A stretch of 64,000 nt of DNA, taken from assembly GCA_963802415.1 (NCBI GenBank), contig CAWDIH010000001.1, positions 2,294,001-2,358,000 on the forward strand, in the 5' to 3' direction. Position numbers and translations under genes: made by a program. This DNA comes from DATAES01 sp963802415. GTDB taxonomy: Bacteria; Actinomycetota; Acidimicrobiia; Acidimicrobiales; JACDCH01. This document shows, piece after piece, positions 17,507 to 25,472 of the stretch. Numbering within the stretch: the stretch's first letter is position 1; every line of letters begins with the position of its first letter. The notes under the pieces were generated by a model. It was not told the origin of the DNA, ran no database searches, and saw nothing but the letters and a program-made list of their open reading frames with translations.

Positions 17507-17941
17507 CTAGACCTTGGTCGCGAGCATTTGCTCGAGCAAGGTGGCGTCGTCGAAGTATGCGCGGACAGCCTTGATCTTGTCGCCCTGGAAGTCGACGACT
17601 GCCGCGGCACCGAGCAGGAGCTGGCGGCCGTTCGGATCGATGACCACATCGTCGTCGACCGAGAAGGGGCCTGAGAATGTCGCCGTGACGCAGAACTCGG
17701 CGAAACCTTTGTTCCCGAGGACGCCGACGGAGTTGATCTGGACGTCGACGTCGGAGAAGGCCACCTCGCGCATTGCGAGGTTCTCGGCCAGTTCAGCGAC
17801 ACCGACCGCCAGCAGGTTGGGTGACCATACGGTTACGTCGTCGGTGAAGAGCGTGCCGAGCTCGGCGATGGCGTCGTCGTCGGGTCTGATGCAGGTGTCG
17901 ATGGCGCGACACAGTGTGGCGCCACGAGAGTTGTCGACCAT
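17507..17941 (-). CDS. SnoaL-like (NTF2-fold) protein
   Basis: The 144-residue product follows the cone-shaped NTF2/SnoaL pattern: LFTDDVTVWSPNLLAVGVAE, then FSDVDVQINSVGVLGNKGFA, then FQGDKIKAVRAYFDDATLLE. The final R-A-Y-F-D motif is frequent in polyketide-cyclase-like members. The catalytic Asp/His pair of SnoaL cannot be assigned, so it may be a ligand-binding protein. ATG 17941 follows GAGGAG at 8 bases. It sits 31 bp after the SHOCT gene. Confidence 0.8.
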   Translation of the reverse strand: MVDNSRGATLCRAIDTCIRPDDDAIAELGTLFTDDVTVWSPNLLAVGVAELAENLAMREVAFSDVDVQINSVGVLGNKGFAEFCVTATFSGPFSVDDDVVIDPNGRQLLLGAAAVVDFQGDKIKAVRAYFDDATLLEQMLATKV

Positions 17942-17972
17942 GAATGTGCTCCTCGATGTCCCGATGCGATGG

Positions 17973-18245
17973 CTAGATGTCGAGGACGTTCTTCTTTGCC
18001 GCGGCGAACTCCTCTTCGGAGAGCGCGCCGGAGTCGCGCAGCGATGCCAAACGCTCGATCTCGCTCGCGGCATCGATCTCTGCCGGCGCGGGCGCCGGCG
18101 GAGCGGGCGGCGGAGGTGGCGGCTCGTCGTACGCCGGTTGCTGCTGGTTGGCGTCCGCCTGGGCCTCGTTCCGGCCGCGCTCGTAGGCGAGGCCCCCGGC
18201 CACCATCATCGTCCGGCGGCGCGTCCGTCGACGTACTACTCCCAT
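17973..18245 (-). CDS. SHOCT-domain small protein
   Basis: The 90-residue protein begins MGVVRRRTRRRTMMVAGGLA, a basic start with a short hydrophobic patch. A polyproline linker (PPPPPPAPPAPAP) follows. It ends in a SHOCT domain: IERLASLRDSGALSEEEFAA then AKKNVLDI. SHOCT domains are C-terminal oligomerisation or targeting modules of uncertain role. GGAGG precedes the ATG, and motif site 8 lies 61 bp upstream. It heads the SHOCT/SnoaL/GNAT run. Confidence 0.9.
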   Translation of the reverse strand: MGVVRRRTRRRTMMVAGGLAYERGRNEAQADANQQQPAYDEPPPPPPAPPAPAPAEIDAASEIERLASLRDSGALSEEEFAAAKKNVLDI

Positions 18246-18306
18246 GGTCGCCTCCAGTCTCGGTGAGCGAGAACGATTCGATTGTGGACGAGGGTCGCGG
18301 TGCCGG

Positions 18307-18322
18307 CTATCCCGATTCGGCA
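18307..18322 (-). promoter_or_regulatory. 16-bp upstream motif, site 8
   Basis: On the minus strand it reads TGCCGAATCGGGATAG, a full consensus match. It lies 61 bp upstream of the SHOCT gene and 37 bp after the methyltransferase stop. Confidence 0.67.
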
Positions 18323-18359
18323 GGCGGGACCGGACCGACGACCGCACGCACGCGGCGAC

Positions 18360-19583
18360 TCAGCCCGCACAACCTTCCACGACGTCGCAGGTCACACCAT
18401 CCGGCACCCCCGGGACCCGACGGTGGTAACCCACTCGTAGACAGCAGCCGGGCCCGACTTCGACTGGATCGGGAAGCACCCACACCGACGTGGCCCAGCT
18501 CGACGCCGGCCACGACCATGGATCGAGGGTGTGCGCGATGCCATCGTGGAGGTCGGCTCGGAACGTCATCGCAATCGCGTTGACCGCGCCCGGTGGCGTG
18601 ACCGCGAGGTAGGTACGCGCGCACACCGAGGGCTCATCGAAGCTGGTGAGATCGAGCGAGGTGAGCACGGCCGGCGAACCGACTTGCCGCCAGCTCGCGA
18701 CGATCTCCCCCTCCGTGACCGTGTGCACGGGATCCGGGCTCGCAGCATCGAGGAGCGGCTGGAAGTCGATGTCGTACAGGCTGCGCCAGCGCTCGACCGC
18801 AGCGCGTCCGAAGGTGCGCTGCCTGCACTCGGCCTCGGGGAGCAGGACCGCGCGTGCCAAGAGCGTCAGCGTGTGGGGTATCAGGCGGGCGCCCGGCTTG
18901 AGCAGCCGCTGCCGCGCATCGAGCGTGGTCTCGAGGATCTCTTCCTCGAGCGGTTCGTTGCCGATGACTTCGGCGACCAACAGGTCGGCCGGTTCCGGCA
19001 GTTCGATCTGCCTCGACCAGCCGGGAAGGAGCGTCACCTGGTTCTGCACGCCGTTGACCTCGAACACCCGCGCCGCGACGCCGGCAATGTCGCTCGCTTC
19101 GACGGCATACACGCGTCGAGCACCCGCTCGAGCCGCCGCCACGGCGAGGACGCCGCTCCCCGTACCGATGTCGAGCACGACGTCGTCCGGTCGCACCGCC
19201 GCGGCCAATGCTCGCAGGTAGTCGCCCGTCCGGCGTTCGTCGTGGAGCATGCGGGCGTGCTCGACCGGGTCGGCCCAGCCGCTCGTCGGAGCTCGGCCCG
19301 TCTGCGGCGCGACGAGCGCGCTCTCCTCGACGAGCATGTTGATGACACTCATCGTCGGCGCGAAGTCGGTGGAGCCCCCGCGCTCGCGTTCGAGCCGCTC
19401 GATCGCGTCACCCAGCGTCAGGGGCTGCGAGAACAGCGCCAGGATGGCGAATCCCGTCGGTCCGATGTCGATGATCGTCCCGACGGGCGAATCGACCAGC
19501 ACGTGACCCGACGCCGCGCGCCGCGTGCGAATCCCGGGCGCGAGCTCCAGCACCGTGTCCGGCGTCAGGGAGACATCGTGCAA
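18360..19583 (-). CDS. PqqD-like domain fused to a PRMT-like SAM methyltransferase
   Basis: This is a 407-residue two-domain protein. Residues about 15-95 resemble PqqD/RRE domains (GHVLVDSPVGTIIDIGPTGF, then LTLGDAIERLERERG), which bind leader peptides in RiPP pathways. Residues about 105-390 are a protein-arginine-methyltransferase-like domain: EHARMLHDERRTGDYLRAL, SAM motif I VLDIGTGSGVLAVAAARAGA and the PRMT-type acidic loop LVAEVIGNEPLEEE. Together these suggest methylation of a peptide or protein, but no precursor peptide gene is obvious nearby. It starts 22 bp after the DyP peroxidase stop, so it belongs to that operon. Confidence 0.82.
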   Translation of the reverse strand: MHDVSLTPDTVLELAPGIRTRRAASGHVLVDSPVGTIIDIGPTGFAILALFSQPLTLGDAIERLERERGGSTDFAPTMSVINMLVEESALVAPQTGRAPTSGWADPVEHARMLHDERRTGDYLRALAAAVRPDDVVLDIGTGSGVLAVAAARAGARRVYAVEASDIAGVAARVFEVNGVQNQVTLLPGWSRQIELPEPADLLVAEVIGNEPLEEEILETTLDARQRLLKPGARLIPHTLTLLARAVLLPEAECRQRTFGRAAVERWRSLYDIDFQPLLDAASPDPVHTVTEGEIVASWRQVGSPAVLTSLDLTSFDEPSVCARTYLAVTPPGAVNAIAMTFRADLHDGIAHTLDPWSWPASSWATSVWVLPDPVEVGPGCCLRVGYHRRVPGVPDGVTCDVVEGCAG

Positions 19584-19605
19584 GGCTCTCGCACCTCGCG
19601 ACCGA

Positions 19606-21111
19606 TCACAGGCCGTCTCCCAAGCCGGCGATGAATTCGATGGCCGTGACGCTCGGCAGGAACACGTACGCCGCGGCTTTGGTCGTCACGAAGCTCGACA
19701 GACCAGTCACCTCGATCGGCGGGCGCCCGTCTGCCTGAGGAATGACGAAGATGCTCTGCGCTGGGTCGTGCGTGCCGGCCAGCGGATCCCGCGACCTCGG
19801 GTCGAGCCTGACGGCCCCCGCGAACTCGCTGTCGTTGACCCACCGGCGCTGCACGAACTCGTACTGGTTCTCGGTGTTCGAGTTGATGAATTGAAAGAGG
19901 ATTCCGCGCTCGATGCCGTCGTACGGCTCCCTCGGGTCATAGGCCGGCCCGTACGGCAGACCGCGACGAATCAGCCGGTGCGAATTGTTGCTGCCGCCAG
20001 GTCGTCCCTGGCCCGCGACCGGTGAACCCCGCGGATTGACACGGCGGATGTGGGCGCCGACGGGACAGCGGATCCCCTTCGGATCTCCAGAACCATCGGC
20101 ATTCACGTACTCGAAATCGTTCAACTCTTCGAGCGAGATCCCTCCCGTAGGACTGTCCGTGTCCGGTGACAACGCGAGGGGAACGCCATTGCGCCATCGC
20201 CCGCACATCTTTGCGGCCAGCAGTTCGGGATCGATCTTGTCCCTGTTCGACTGCAAGAAGTCTTCAAAGCCGACGACGTCGGTCTCGACCTTCTTGAAGA
20301 CCGCAAAGCTGCCGTTCAGGCCAAGGGCTCGCGGCTCGGGTACCACGTAATTGGCGCCATCTTCCCGCAAGACGAAAAGCCACGGCTCGCAGGGCTCCTG
20401 GTGATCGGGCAGATAGCGCTCAGGGCCGCCGCGAATGGTGGGCGTCGTGATGGCGTCGGTATATCCGAAGTGAACCTTGGAAGTAGGCACGGCTTCGCCA
20501 TCGTGCATCTCGAGGAGCACCATGCCGTCCTGACGCCAGAGTTCGCGAAAGCCATTTCCCTCGGCGAACCAGGCGCACAACCGGTCGCTGCAGCGCGTCA
20601 TCGCCTCCGGGCCGAGGGCGTGCAGCGTGACCAGGACGTGATCGTCCCCGCTTCCAAAACCACCGACCCAGTTCTGGGGCGAACTCTGTCCGGTCTCGCC
20701 GACCAACTCCGCTCGTTGCGCGGCTCCTTCGATGAAGACACCGAAGGACTCGAACGACAGCGTTGGGACGCGCTCCTCGACCTCCAGCGCCATCAGTCCG
20801 GGCCACGTGATACCGATGTTGAGGCAATAGTCGGGCGTACGACGGGGGGCATCGCCAAGATTGTCTTCCGGCCCGGGCGCGAACCCCACACGCCAGTCCG
20901 CGGCCGTAGTGATCTGCGGGACGTCGGATTCGTCACCGCTGACGAGCCGCCCGAGTTGCCGCCGCGCTTGTGCCGGAGCTTCGACCGTCAACAAGAAATG
21001 TCGCACCACCGGCATTCGGTAGCCGCGAAGCACAAATCCTTGGATGTCCGAGAGGTCGAGCGCTGGCCCGTCTCGAGTCCCGGAGTCGCCATCACTCCCT
21101 TGGGGGTTCAT
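19606..21111 (-). CDS. DyP-type heme peroxidase
   Basis: The 501-residue protein fits the long (class C/D-like) dye-decolorising peroxidases. FGYTDAITTP (about residue 215) corresponds to the distal GxxDG loop with its catalytic Asp. GIRCPVGAHIRRVNPR (about 342) carries the proximal heme-ligand His. LFQFINSNTENQYEFVQRRW is the conserved C-terminal segment. No signal peptide is present. I prefer ATG 21111; TTG 21126 is also in frame. The upstream gene is a two-domain protein of related fold and the downstream gene is the PqqD-methyltransferase. No obvious encapsulin-targeting tail was found. Confidence 0.9.
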   Translation of the reverse strand: MNPQGSDGDSGTRDGPALDLSDIQGFVLRGYRMPVVRHFLLTVEAPAQARRQLGRLVSGDESDVPQITTAADWRVGFAPGPEDNLGDAPRRTPDYCLNIGITWPGLMALEVEERVPTLSFESFGVFIEGAAQRAELVGETGQSSPQNWVGGFGSGDDHVLVTLHALGPEAMTRCSDRLCAWFAEGNGFRELWRQDGMVLLEMHDGEAVPTSKVHFGYTDAITTPTIRGGPERYLPDHQEPCEPWLFVLREDGANYVVPEPRALGLNGSFAVFKKVETDVVGFEDFLQSNRDKIDPELLAAKMCGRWRNGVPLALSPDTDSPTGGISLEELNDFEYVNADGSGDPKGIRCPVGAHIRRVNPRGSPVAGQGRPGGSNNSHRLIRRGLPYGPAYDPREPYDGIERGILFQFINSNTENQYEFVQRRWVNDSEFAGAVRLDPRSRDPLAGTHDPAQSIFVIPQADGRPPIEVTGLSSFVTTKAAAYVFLPSVTAIEFIAGLGDGL

Positions 21112-21186
21112 GCCGGCTTCGACCAAACAGTCGGTGTGAGAACCCGGGACTCTTCATCGCCGGATCGTGACCTTGTGACACCACTG

Positions 21187-22038
21187 CTAGCTGGTCGTGG
21201 AGGATCGCGACTCGCGTGCATCGGCGAGCAGGGCTCTGATATCCAGCACGCCGAGGCCCGGGTACGCGCTGTAGAACCCGATGGGCGGATGGTTGTTCTC
21301 CAATGCCCACTGATGGAACGCCGGGGCGTTCTTTGCAACTGGGAGGGGTGGCGCGCCAACGACATGGGGAAAGACCGTGTCGAAGGCGATCGTAAGCTTC
21401 TCGGCGAAGTCCTGGATGTACTTGTCCCAATCGCCGTCGTAGATGGTGAAGAAGCCCAAGTGGTCGTCCTCGAAGAACACCCAATCGGAGAAGTGCAGTG
21501 TCCCAACAACATCCGTCGCTGCATAGGCCTCGTCTCGAATGGCCTCTGCCGCCTCCATCAACGCAAGGCTGTGCCCTGACTTGATGGACATGTACGTGAG
21601 CAAGGTGTCCTGCGACGTGTTGCCCGTGAAGCCCGCCGCACGCGCGCACGCCTTGATGTCCTGCACCGAAGCGTCCTTGTAGGCGAAGTACGTTTCGACG
21701 GGCTCGCGGACATGATCGTTCAGCCAGTTGACGATCGGCTGAGGGTTACCAGCCACGGGCGTGGCGGGAGGGTCGTCCACGTGTTCGAAGATGGCGTCGA
21801 ACACCGGGCCCGCGCGCTCCACGAGCCGCTCGATGTGCTGGTCGCGCTCGCCGTCGATGTCCGAAACGAAGAGAAGCTTCTCGTCTCCCTCGACCATGAA
21901 ACGCGAGAAGTGCACGGTTCCGAGGTCGTCCTGCACGTTCGCGAGATCGGGCATCAACGGGGGCAGCTCCTCGGTGAGCGCCTTGGCATTGGCCGGAGCT
22001 TTGATCGGGAAGTCGATCACGAGATGACTTTGGCTCAT
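21187..22038 (-). CDS. Two-domain ferredoxin-like protein with internal duplication, DyP partner
   Basis: The 283-residue product contains two similar halves. The first has DLGTVHFSRFMVEGDEKLLF then FDAIFEHV; the second has VVGTLHFSDWVFFEDDHLGF then FDTVFPHV. Each half looks like a dimeric alpha/beta-barrel (ferredoxin-like) unit, the fold also used by DyP and chlorite dismutase. No heme-ligand motif is obvious. The ATG at 22038 has a perfect AGGAGG ribosome site. It lies 75 bp before the DyP gene and is probably first in the operon. The function is not known to me. Confidence 0.75.
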   Translation of the reverse strand: MSQSHLVIDFPIKAPANAKALTEELPPLMPDLANVQDDLGTVHFSRFMVEGDEKLLFVSDIDGERDQHIERLVERAGPVFDAIFEHVDDPPATPVAGNPQPIVNWLNDHVREPVETYFAYKDASVQDIKACARAAGFTGNTSQDTLLTYMSIKSGHSLALMEAAEAIRDEAYAATDVVGTLHFSDWVFFEDDHLGFFTIYDGDWDKYIQDFAEKLTIAFDTVFPHVVGAPPLPVAKNAPAFHQWALENNHPPIGFYSAYPGLGVLDIRALLADARESRSSTTS

Positions 22039-22175
22039 CGTGTCCTCCTTGAGATGTCCGCAGATCCGCGCCGCTCTTTACGGGCAAGAAGCCGGCGATC
22101 GAAATCAATCACCCCGCGTGGCGACCCGCACGCCCGAACCGCGGAGGAGTCAGCGCCGCGTGCCTCGGCCACCGT

Positions 22176-22343
22176 CTAGCGGCGTCGGTCGCGCCGATCG
22201 TCACGACGATCCTCACGACGATCCGAACGGCGCGCGACACCGTGCGACACGACGGCCGCGGTTCCTACGACGGCCGCGGTGCGGGCGACGGGCGCGGGTC
22301 CCACGACTCCGCGGCGTGCGACACGACGGGCTGCAAGCGGCAT
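22176..22343 (-). CDS. 55-residue basic small protein coupled to DUF6325
   Basis: This short frame begins MPLAARRVARRGVVG, passes through a small-residue hydrophobic stretch (TAAVVGTAAVV) and ends in an Arg/Asp repeat, SDRREDRRDDRRDRRR. Its ATG comes one base after the DUF6325 stop, so translation is almost certainly coupled. I recall small proteins of this type, with an arginine-rich start and alanine/valine core, following DUF6325 genes in actinobacteria; I cannot verify that here. It could be membrane associated. Its low complexity and short length limit certainty. Confidence 0.6.
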   Translation of the reverse strand: MPLAARRVARRGVVGPAPVARTAAVVGTAAVVSHGVARRSDRREDRRDDRRDRRR

Positions 22344-22344
22344 T

Positions 22345-22788
22345 TCAGGCTCCTTCGTTTTCGTCCTCGAGCACGCCGATCAGCGCTTGCACCGGGATCC
22401 GGCCGCTCGCGACCAGCTGACCACCGGAGTGACGCACCGCGGACGCGAACGGTGCGGCCCACTTGTTCTCCCAAACGAGCAGCGCTCCTGAACAGTCAGG
22501 TTCGAGTGCCGCGGCGAGCGAGACCACGTCGTCCTCGCTCAACACATGTGCGATGTCGATCTCCAGCTTCTCGATCTCGCCGGCGATGCCTTCGTCGATG
22601 TCACCAAGTTCGAACCCCTCGATCTGGCCGTCCGTGTCCTTGGTGACGAATACGAGATCGAGCACTCTCACGAGATCACGGTCGACGAGGTCGCCCAGCG
22701 CGGGTGCGATGTCGCCGTTGAACTTGTTGCCCGGGAACTCGACGACGATGTAGTCAACCGGCCCGAGCTCATCGATCGTTTCGCTCAT
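22345..22788 (-). CDS. DUF6325 family protein (DUF1269-like)
   Basis: The 147-residue acidic protein starts MSETIDELGPVDYIVVEFPG and continues with LVDRDLVRVLDLVFVTKDTD, then a region rich in Glu/Asp, and ends ASGRIPVQALIGVLEDENEG. This matches the actinobacterial DUF6325/DUF1269-like fold, with a G-P-V-D-Y start and the segment SGALLVWENKWA. Function is unknown; such genes often sit next to SHOCT or other small stress proteins. A degenerate motif copy (site 9) lies 33 bp upstream of its ATG. The 55-residue basic protein follows immediately. Confidence 0.85.
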   Translation of the reverse strand: MSETIDELGPVDYIVVEFPGNKFNGDIAPALGDLVDRDLVRVLDLVFVTKDTDGQIEGFELGDIDEGIAGEIEKLEIDIAHVLSEDDVVSLAAALEPDCSGALLVWENKWAAPFASAVRHSGGQLVASGRIPVQALIGVLEDENEGA

Positions 22789-22821
22789 GCCGCCAATGAA
22801 GCAGACCACTGGCACACTGCA

Positions 22822-22837
22822 CTATCCAGTTCCGGCA
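22822..22837 (-). promoter_or_regulatory. 16-bp upstream motif, site 9 (degenerate)
   Basis: On the minus strand it reads TGCCGGAACTGGATAG, three mismatches from consensus. It is 33 bp upstream of DUF6325. The region from here to about 23070 has no convincing gene; it holds a short direct repeat of AGGTCGGACGG near 22915 and 22937. Confidence 0.45.
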
Positions 22838-23076
22838 CCCTCAGCTCCACAGGCGCCGCTCACGGCATCCCGCCTAGCATGCGCCTACGTCGATCGATGG
22901 TGGGCGCGCTCAGGTAGGTCGGACGGCTCTGTCAGGTCGGACGGTTCGACATCCAAGATTTCATCCAACAGACGAGCCGTCACACCGTGGCATTCGGCGT
23001 CACCGACCGGCATCTGTCACGGACGAACCGGCAGGTCAGCGCATCGTGCACCACGGGGCGGATGCTTTCGGTCCGA

Positions 23077-23118
23077 CTCATAATCCCTCGGTCGGAGGTT
23101 CGATCCCTCCCGAGCCCA
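23077..23118 (+). tRNA. 3' half of a tRNA-Met(CAT), incomplete
   Basis: The stretch starts at an anticodon loop CTCATAA (CAT at 23079-23081). It contains a perfect T arm with stem GGAGG/CCTCC around TTCGATC (23094-23110) and ends with an acceptor strand CGAGCCC plus A. No matching 5' acceptor (GGGCTCG) or D arm exists upstream, and the 5' side of the anticodon stem does not pair. It is therefore not a working tRNA gene but the half left from the anticodon loop onward. Tyrosine recombinases often cross over there, so this may be an attachment-site remnant. No integrase gene is seen nearby. Confidence 0.5.
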
Positions 23119-23202
23119 CACCTGTGACCTGCGGAAGCGCTCGCCACCACTGACGCCGCCGCCGCCTACCGCGCAGAGTGCTCTTCGCAGCTGTTCGGGT
23201 CG

Positions 23203-23230
23203 ACCGTACGACGGTACGGTTCGACCGTAC
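23203..23230. promoter_or_regulatory. Three alternating inverted heptamers, probable operator
   Basis: ACCGTAC (23203), GTACGGT (23214) and ACCGTAC (23224) follow one another with 4- and 3-base gaps, forming two overlapping inverted repeats. They lie about 90 bp upstream of the small secreted protein gene at 23320. A dimeric repressor of TetR or similar type could bind here; none is encoded next to it. Confidence 0.5.
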
Positions 23231-23319
23231 GCCTCTCGTACAGGACACGCGCGAGCCACGAAGTTGACGGTCCTCACGCGTGCCCTGACCGCGAATCGAC
23301 CATGGACAGGGGTGTGCAA

Positions 23320-23610
23320 ATGCTTCGAAGCGTGCTTTGCAAAGGACTCACGGCCACCGCCGGGGTCGTTGTGGGGTTGGGCGTGTTCGCCCTGCCCTCG
23401 AGTGCCGCGGAGCCTGCGGTCACAGGCTGCGTCGGCTCGACGGTTGCGCCGTTGGCGTCGACGGCGGCATCTATCGAGCCGGGTCTGTTCGGACAGGCCA
23501 TTGTCTCCTTCGCCCAGAACGACATCGGGTCCGGTTTTGGCACCGAGATCCAGGCGCTAGAGGCCGGTATTGTTCCCGACGCCGTCGTGCCGAACACCTG
23601 CAACGACTGA
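23320..23610 (+). CDS. Small secreted protein with signal peptide, unknown function
   Basis: The 96-residue product starts MLRSVLCKGLTATAGVVVGL, a basic n-region and hydrophobic core. A likely signal peptidase site follows LPSSAAEP. The mature part of about 65 residues is small-residue rich with two cysteines (TGCVGS and NTCND), possibly a disulfide. An earlier in-frame ATG at 23302 exists, but GGGG lies properly before 23320. I recognise no family. Confidence 0.6.
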   Translation: MLRSVLCKGLTATAGVVVGLGVFALPSSAAEPAVTGCVGSTVAPLASTAASIEPGLFGQAIVSFAQNDIGSGFGTEIQALEAGIVPDAVVPNTCND

Positions 23611-23767
23611 CAGTTGTAGTTCGCAGTCGCGAATCAGCGTCGCCCGCGACCCGATAGACGTCCGGGCGTCGCTGTCGCATCTGAGGCCATATCACGAGCG
23701 GCGCCGAACTGCCGTTCGGCTCGCTCGCAGCTGCGGGTGGTCACGTCCGGCTAAACAAGAGCACACG

Positions 23768-25472
23768 ATGCTCAGCTACGACGAAGCCATCGCCCGAGTC
23801 ACAGCCTCGGGAGAGCGGTTCGAGACCACGCAGGTCGACATCCGCGGCATCACGTACACGGTCTTCCGCAACGCACCGCGTTCGCTACGTGACATCGTCA
23901 CGACGACCCGCGGCCGCGGGGACGCCATCTTCCTCGTGTACGAGGACGAGCGGTGGACGTTCACCGAGTTCGCATCGAAGGTCGACGCGCTCGCCAGTGC
24001 ACTCGTCCATCGGTACAAGATCGGGAAGGGCGACCGGGTCGCGCTCGGTATGCGCAACTATCCCGAATGGGTCGTCGCCTTCAGCGCCATCACGTCGATC
24101 GGAGGAATCTCGGTCTCGCTGAACGCGTGGTGGACGTCCGACGAACTCGACTACGCGCTCGAGGACTCTGACGCCAGCATCCTCATCGCGGACGCCGAGC
24201 GAGTCGAACGTAGTGCGGACACGTGCAAGCGACTCGGGATCGATGTCATCGCGGTGCGCGCTCCGGAAGCAGGACCAGACAGTGACCAGTGGGACGACCT
24301 CGTCCGTCCGGGTGCGCCGATGCCCGACGTCGAGATCGACCCGGACGACGACGCCACGATCCTCTACACGTCGGGGACAACGGGACATCCGAAGGGGGCC
24401 GTTTCGACGCACCGCGGTCGTGCAGGCGCTGATGGGGTTCGGTTGCCGTTCTGCTGCGGACCGGCTGCGCAATCCCGACACGACTCCGAGCACGGACCCG
24501 CTGACGTTCATCCTCGTGGTGCCCCTCTTCCATGTAACGGGTTGCGTGCCGGTGATGCTGTCGTGCCTTGCGAGCGGTCTGAAGCTCGTCATCATGTACA
24601 AGTGGGATCCCGACAGGGCGCTCCAGCTCATCGAGCGGGAGCGCGTCACCAACTTCGTCGGGGTGCCCACGCAGAGCTGGGATCTTCTCGCGTCGCCGCA
24701 CTTCACGGAGCACGACACCTCGAGCCTGCGCAACGTCGGCGGTGGCGGCGCACCGGCGCCGCCTGAGCTCGTGCGGCGGGTGGCGTCGAGCTTCGCGAAG
24801 GCAAGCCCGGGCATCGGCTACGGCATGACCGAGACCAACGCGTACGGGCCCCAGAACGGCGGCGACGACTACCTCACGCATCCCACCAGCACCGGGCGGA
24901 CGACCCCCATCCTCCAAGTCGAAGTGCGCGACGAAAAGGGCCGCGCCCTCCCGCCAAGTGTGGCCGGGGAGATCTGGTTCAAGGGGCCGAACCTGATCCG
25001 GGGGTACTGGAACAAGCCCGAGGCGACCGCTGAAGTCCTCGTCGACGGATGGCTCCGGAGTGGCGACATCGGCCGCATCGACGCGGACGGATTCGTGTAC
25101 GTCGAGGACCGAGCGAAAGACATGGTCCTGCGAGGGGGCGAGAACGTCTACTGCGCAGAAGTCGAAGCAGCGTTGTACGAGCACCCCGATGTGCACGAAG
25201 CCGCGGTGTTCGGCGTACCTCATGATCGACTCGGCGAGGAGGTCGCGGCCGCTGTGCTGCCTCGCTCGGGGATGCGTCTCACCATCTCCGAGTTGCAAGA
25301 CCACGTTCGCGAGCGGCTGGCGCCGTTCAAGGTTCCGACCCGCATCGTCATCCTCGACGAGCCCTTGCCTCGCAACCCAGCAGGCAAGATCCTGAAGCGC
25401 GAGCTGCGCGACGACCTCACCCGATCTGGCGCTGCGTTCCCTCCCAGTACGGCTCCCGGATCTCGCGCTTGA
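23768..25472 (+). CDS. Acyl-CoA synthetase (AMP-binding), frameshifted near 24410
   Basis: Two frames together give a full ANL-superfamily ligase of about 568 residues. The first holds the N-terminal domain up to the AMP motif TSGTTGHPKGAVSTHR (about residue 205). The second resumes at AVVQALMGFG and carries YGMTETNAYGP, the hinge motif GDIGRIDADG and the C-terminal lysine segment PRNPAGKILKREL. The break reads CACCGCGGTC; adding one CG dinucleotide would restore the frame and give a length divisible by three, so sequence error is likely. It should activate fatty or aromatic acids to CoA esters. It overlaps the convergent ligase at 25417 by 56 bp. Confidence 0.85.

Noticed and set aside
22035..22112. 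A 25-codon GTG frame on the minus strand overlapping the start of the two-domain DyP partner, considered as a RiPP precursor for the PqqD-methyltransferase
   Set aside because: It has no core/leader-like composition, no good ribosome site and ends as arginine-rich sequence; ATGA overlap alone is weak support.
23017..23319. A minus-strand frame containing GSNLRPRDYESD
   Set aside because: This is a common false protein produced by reading a tRNA-Met gene backwards; the sequence is better explained as a tRNA half.
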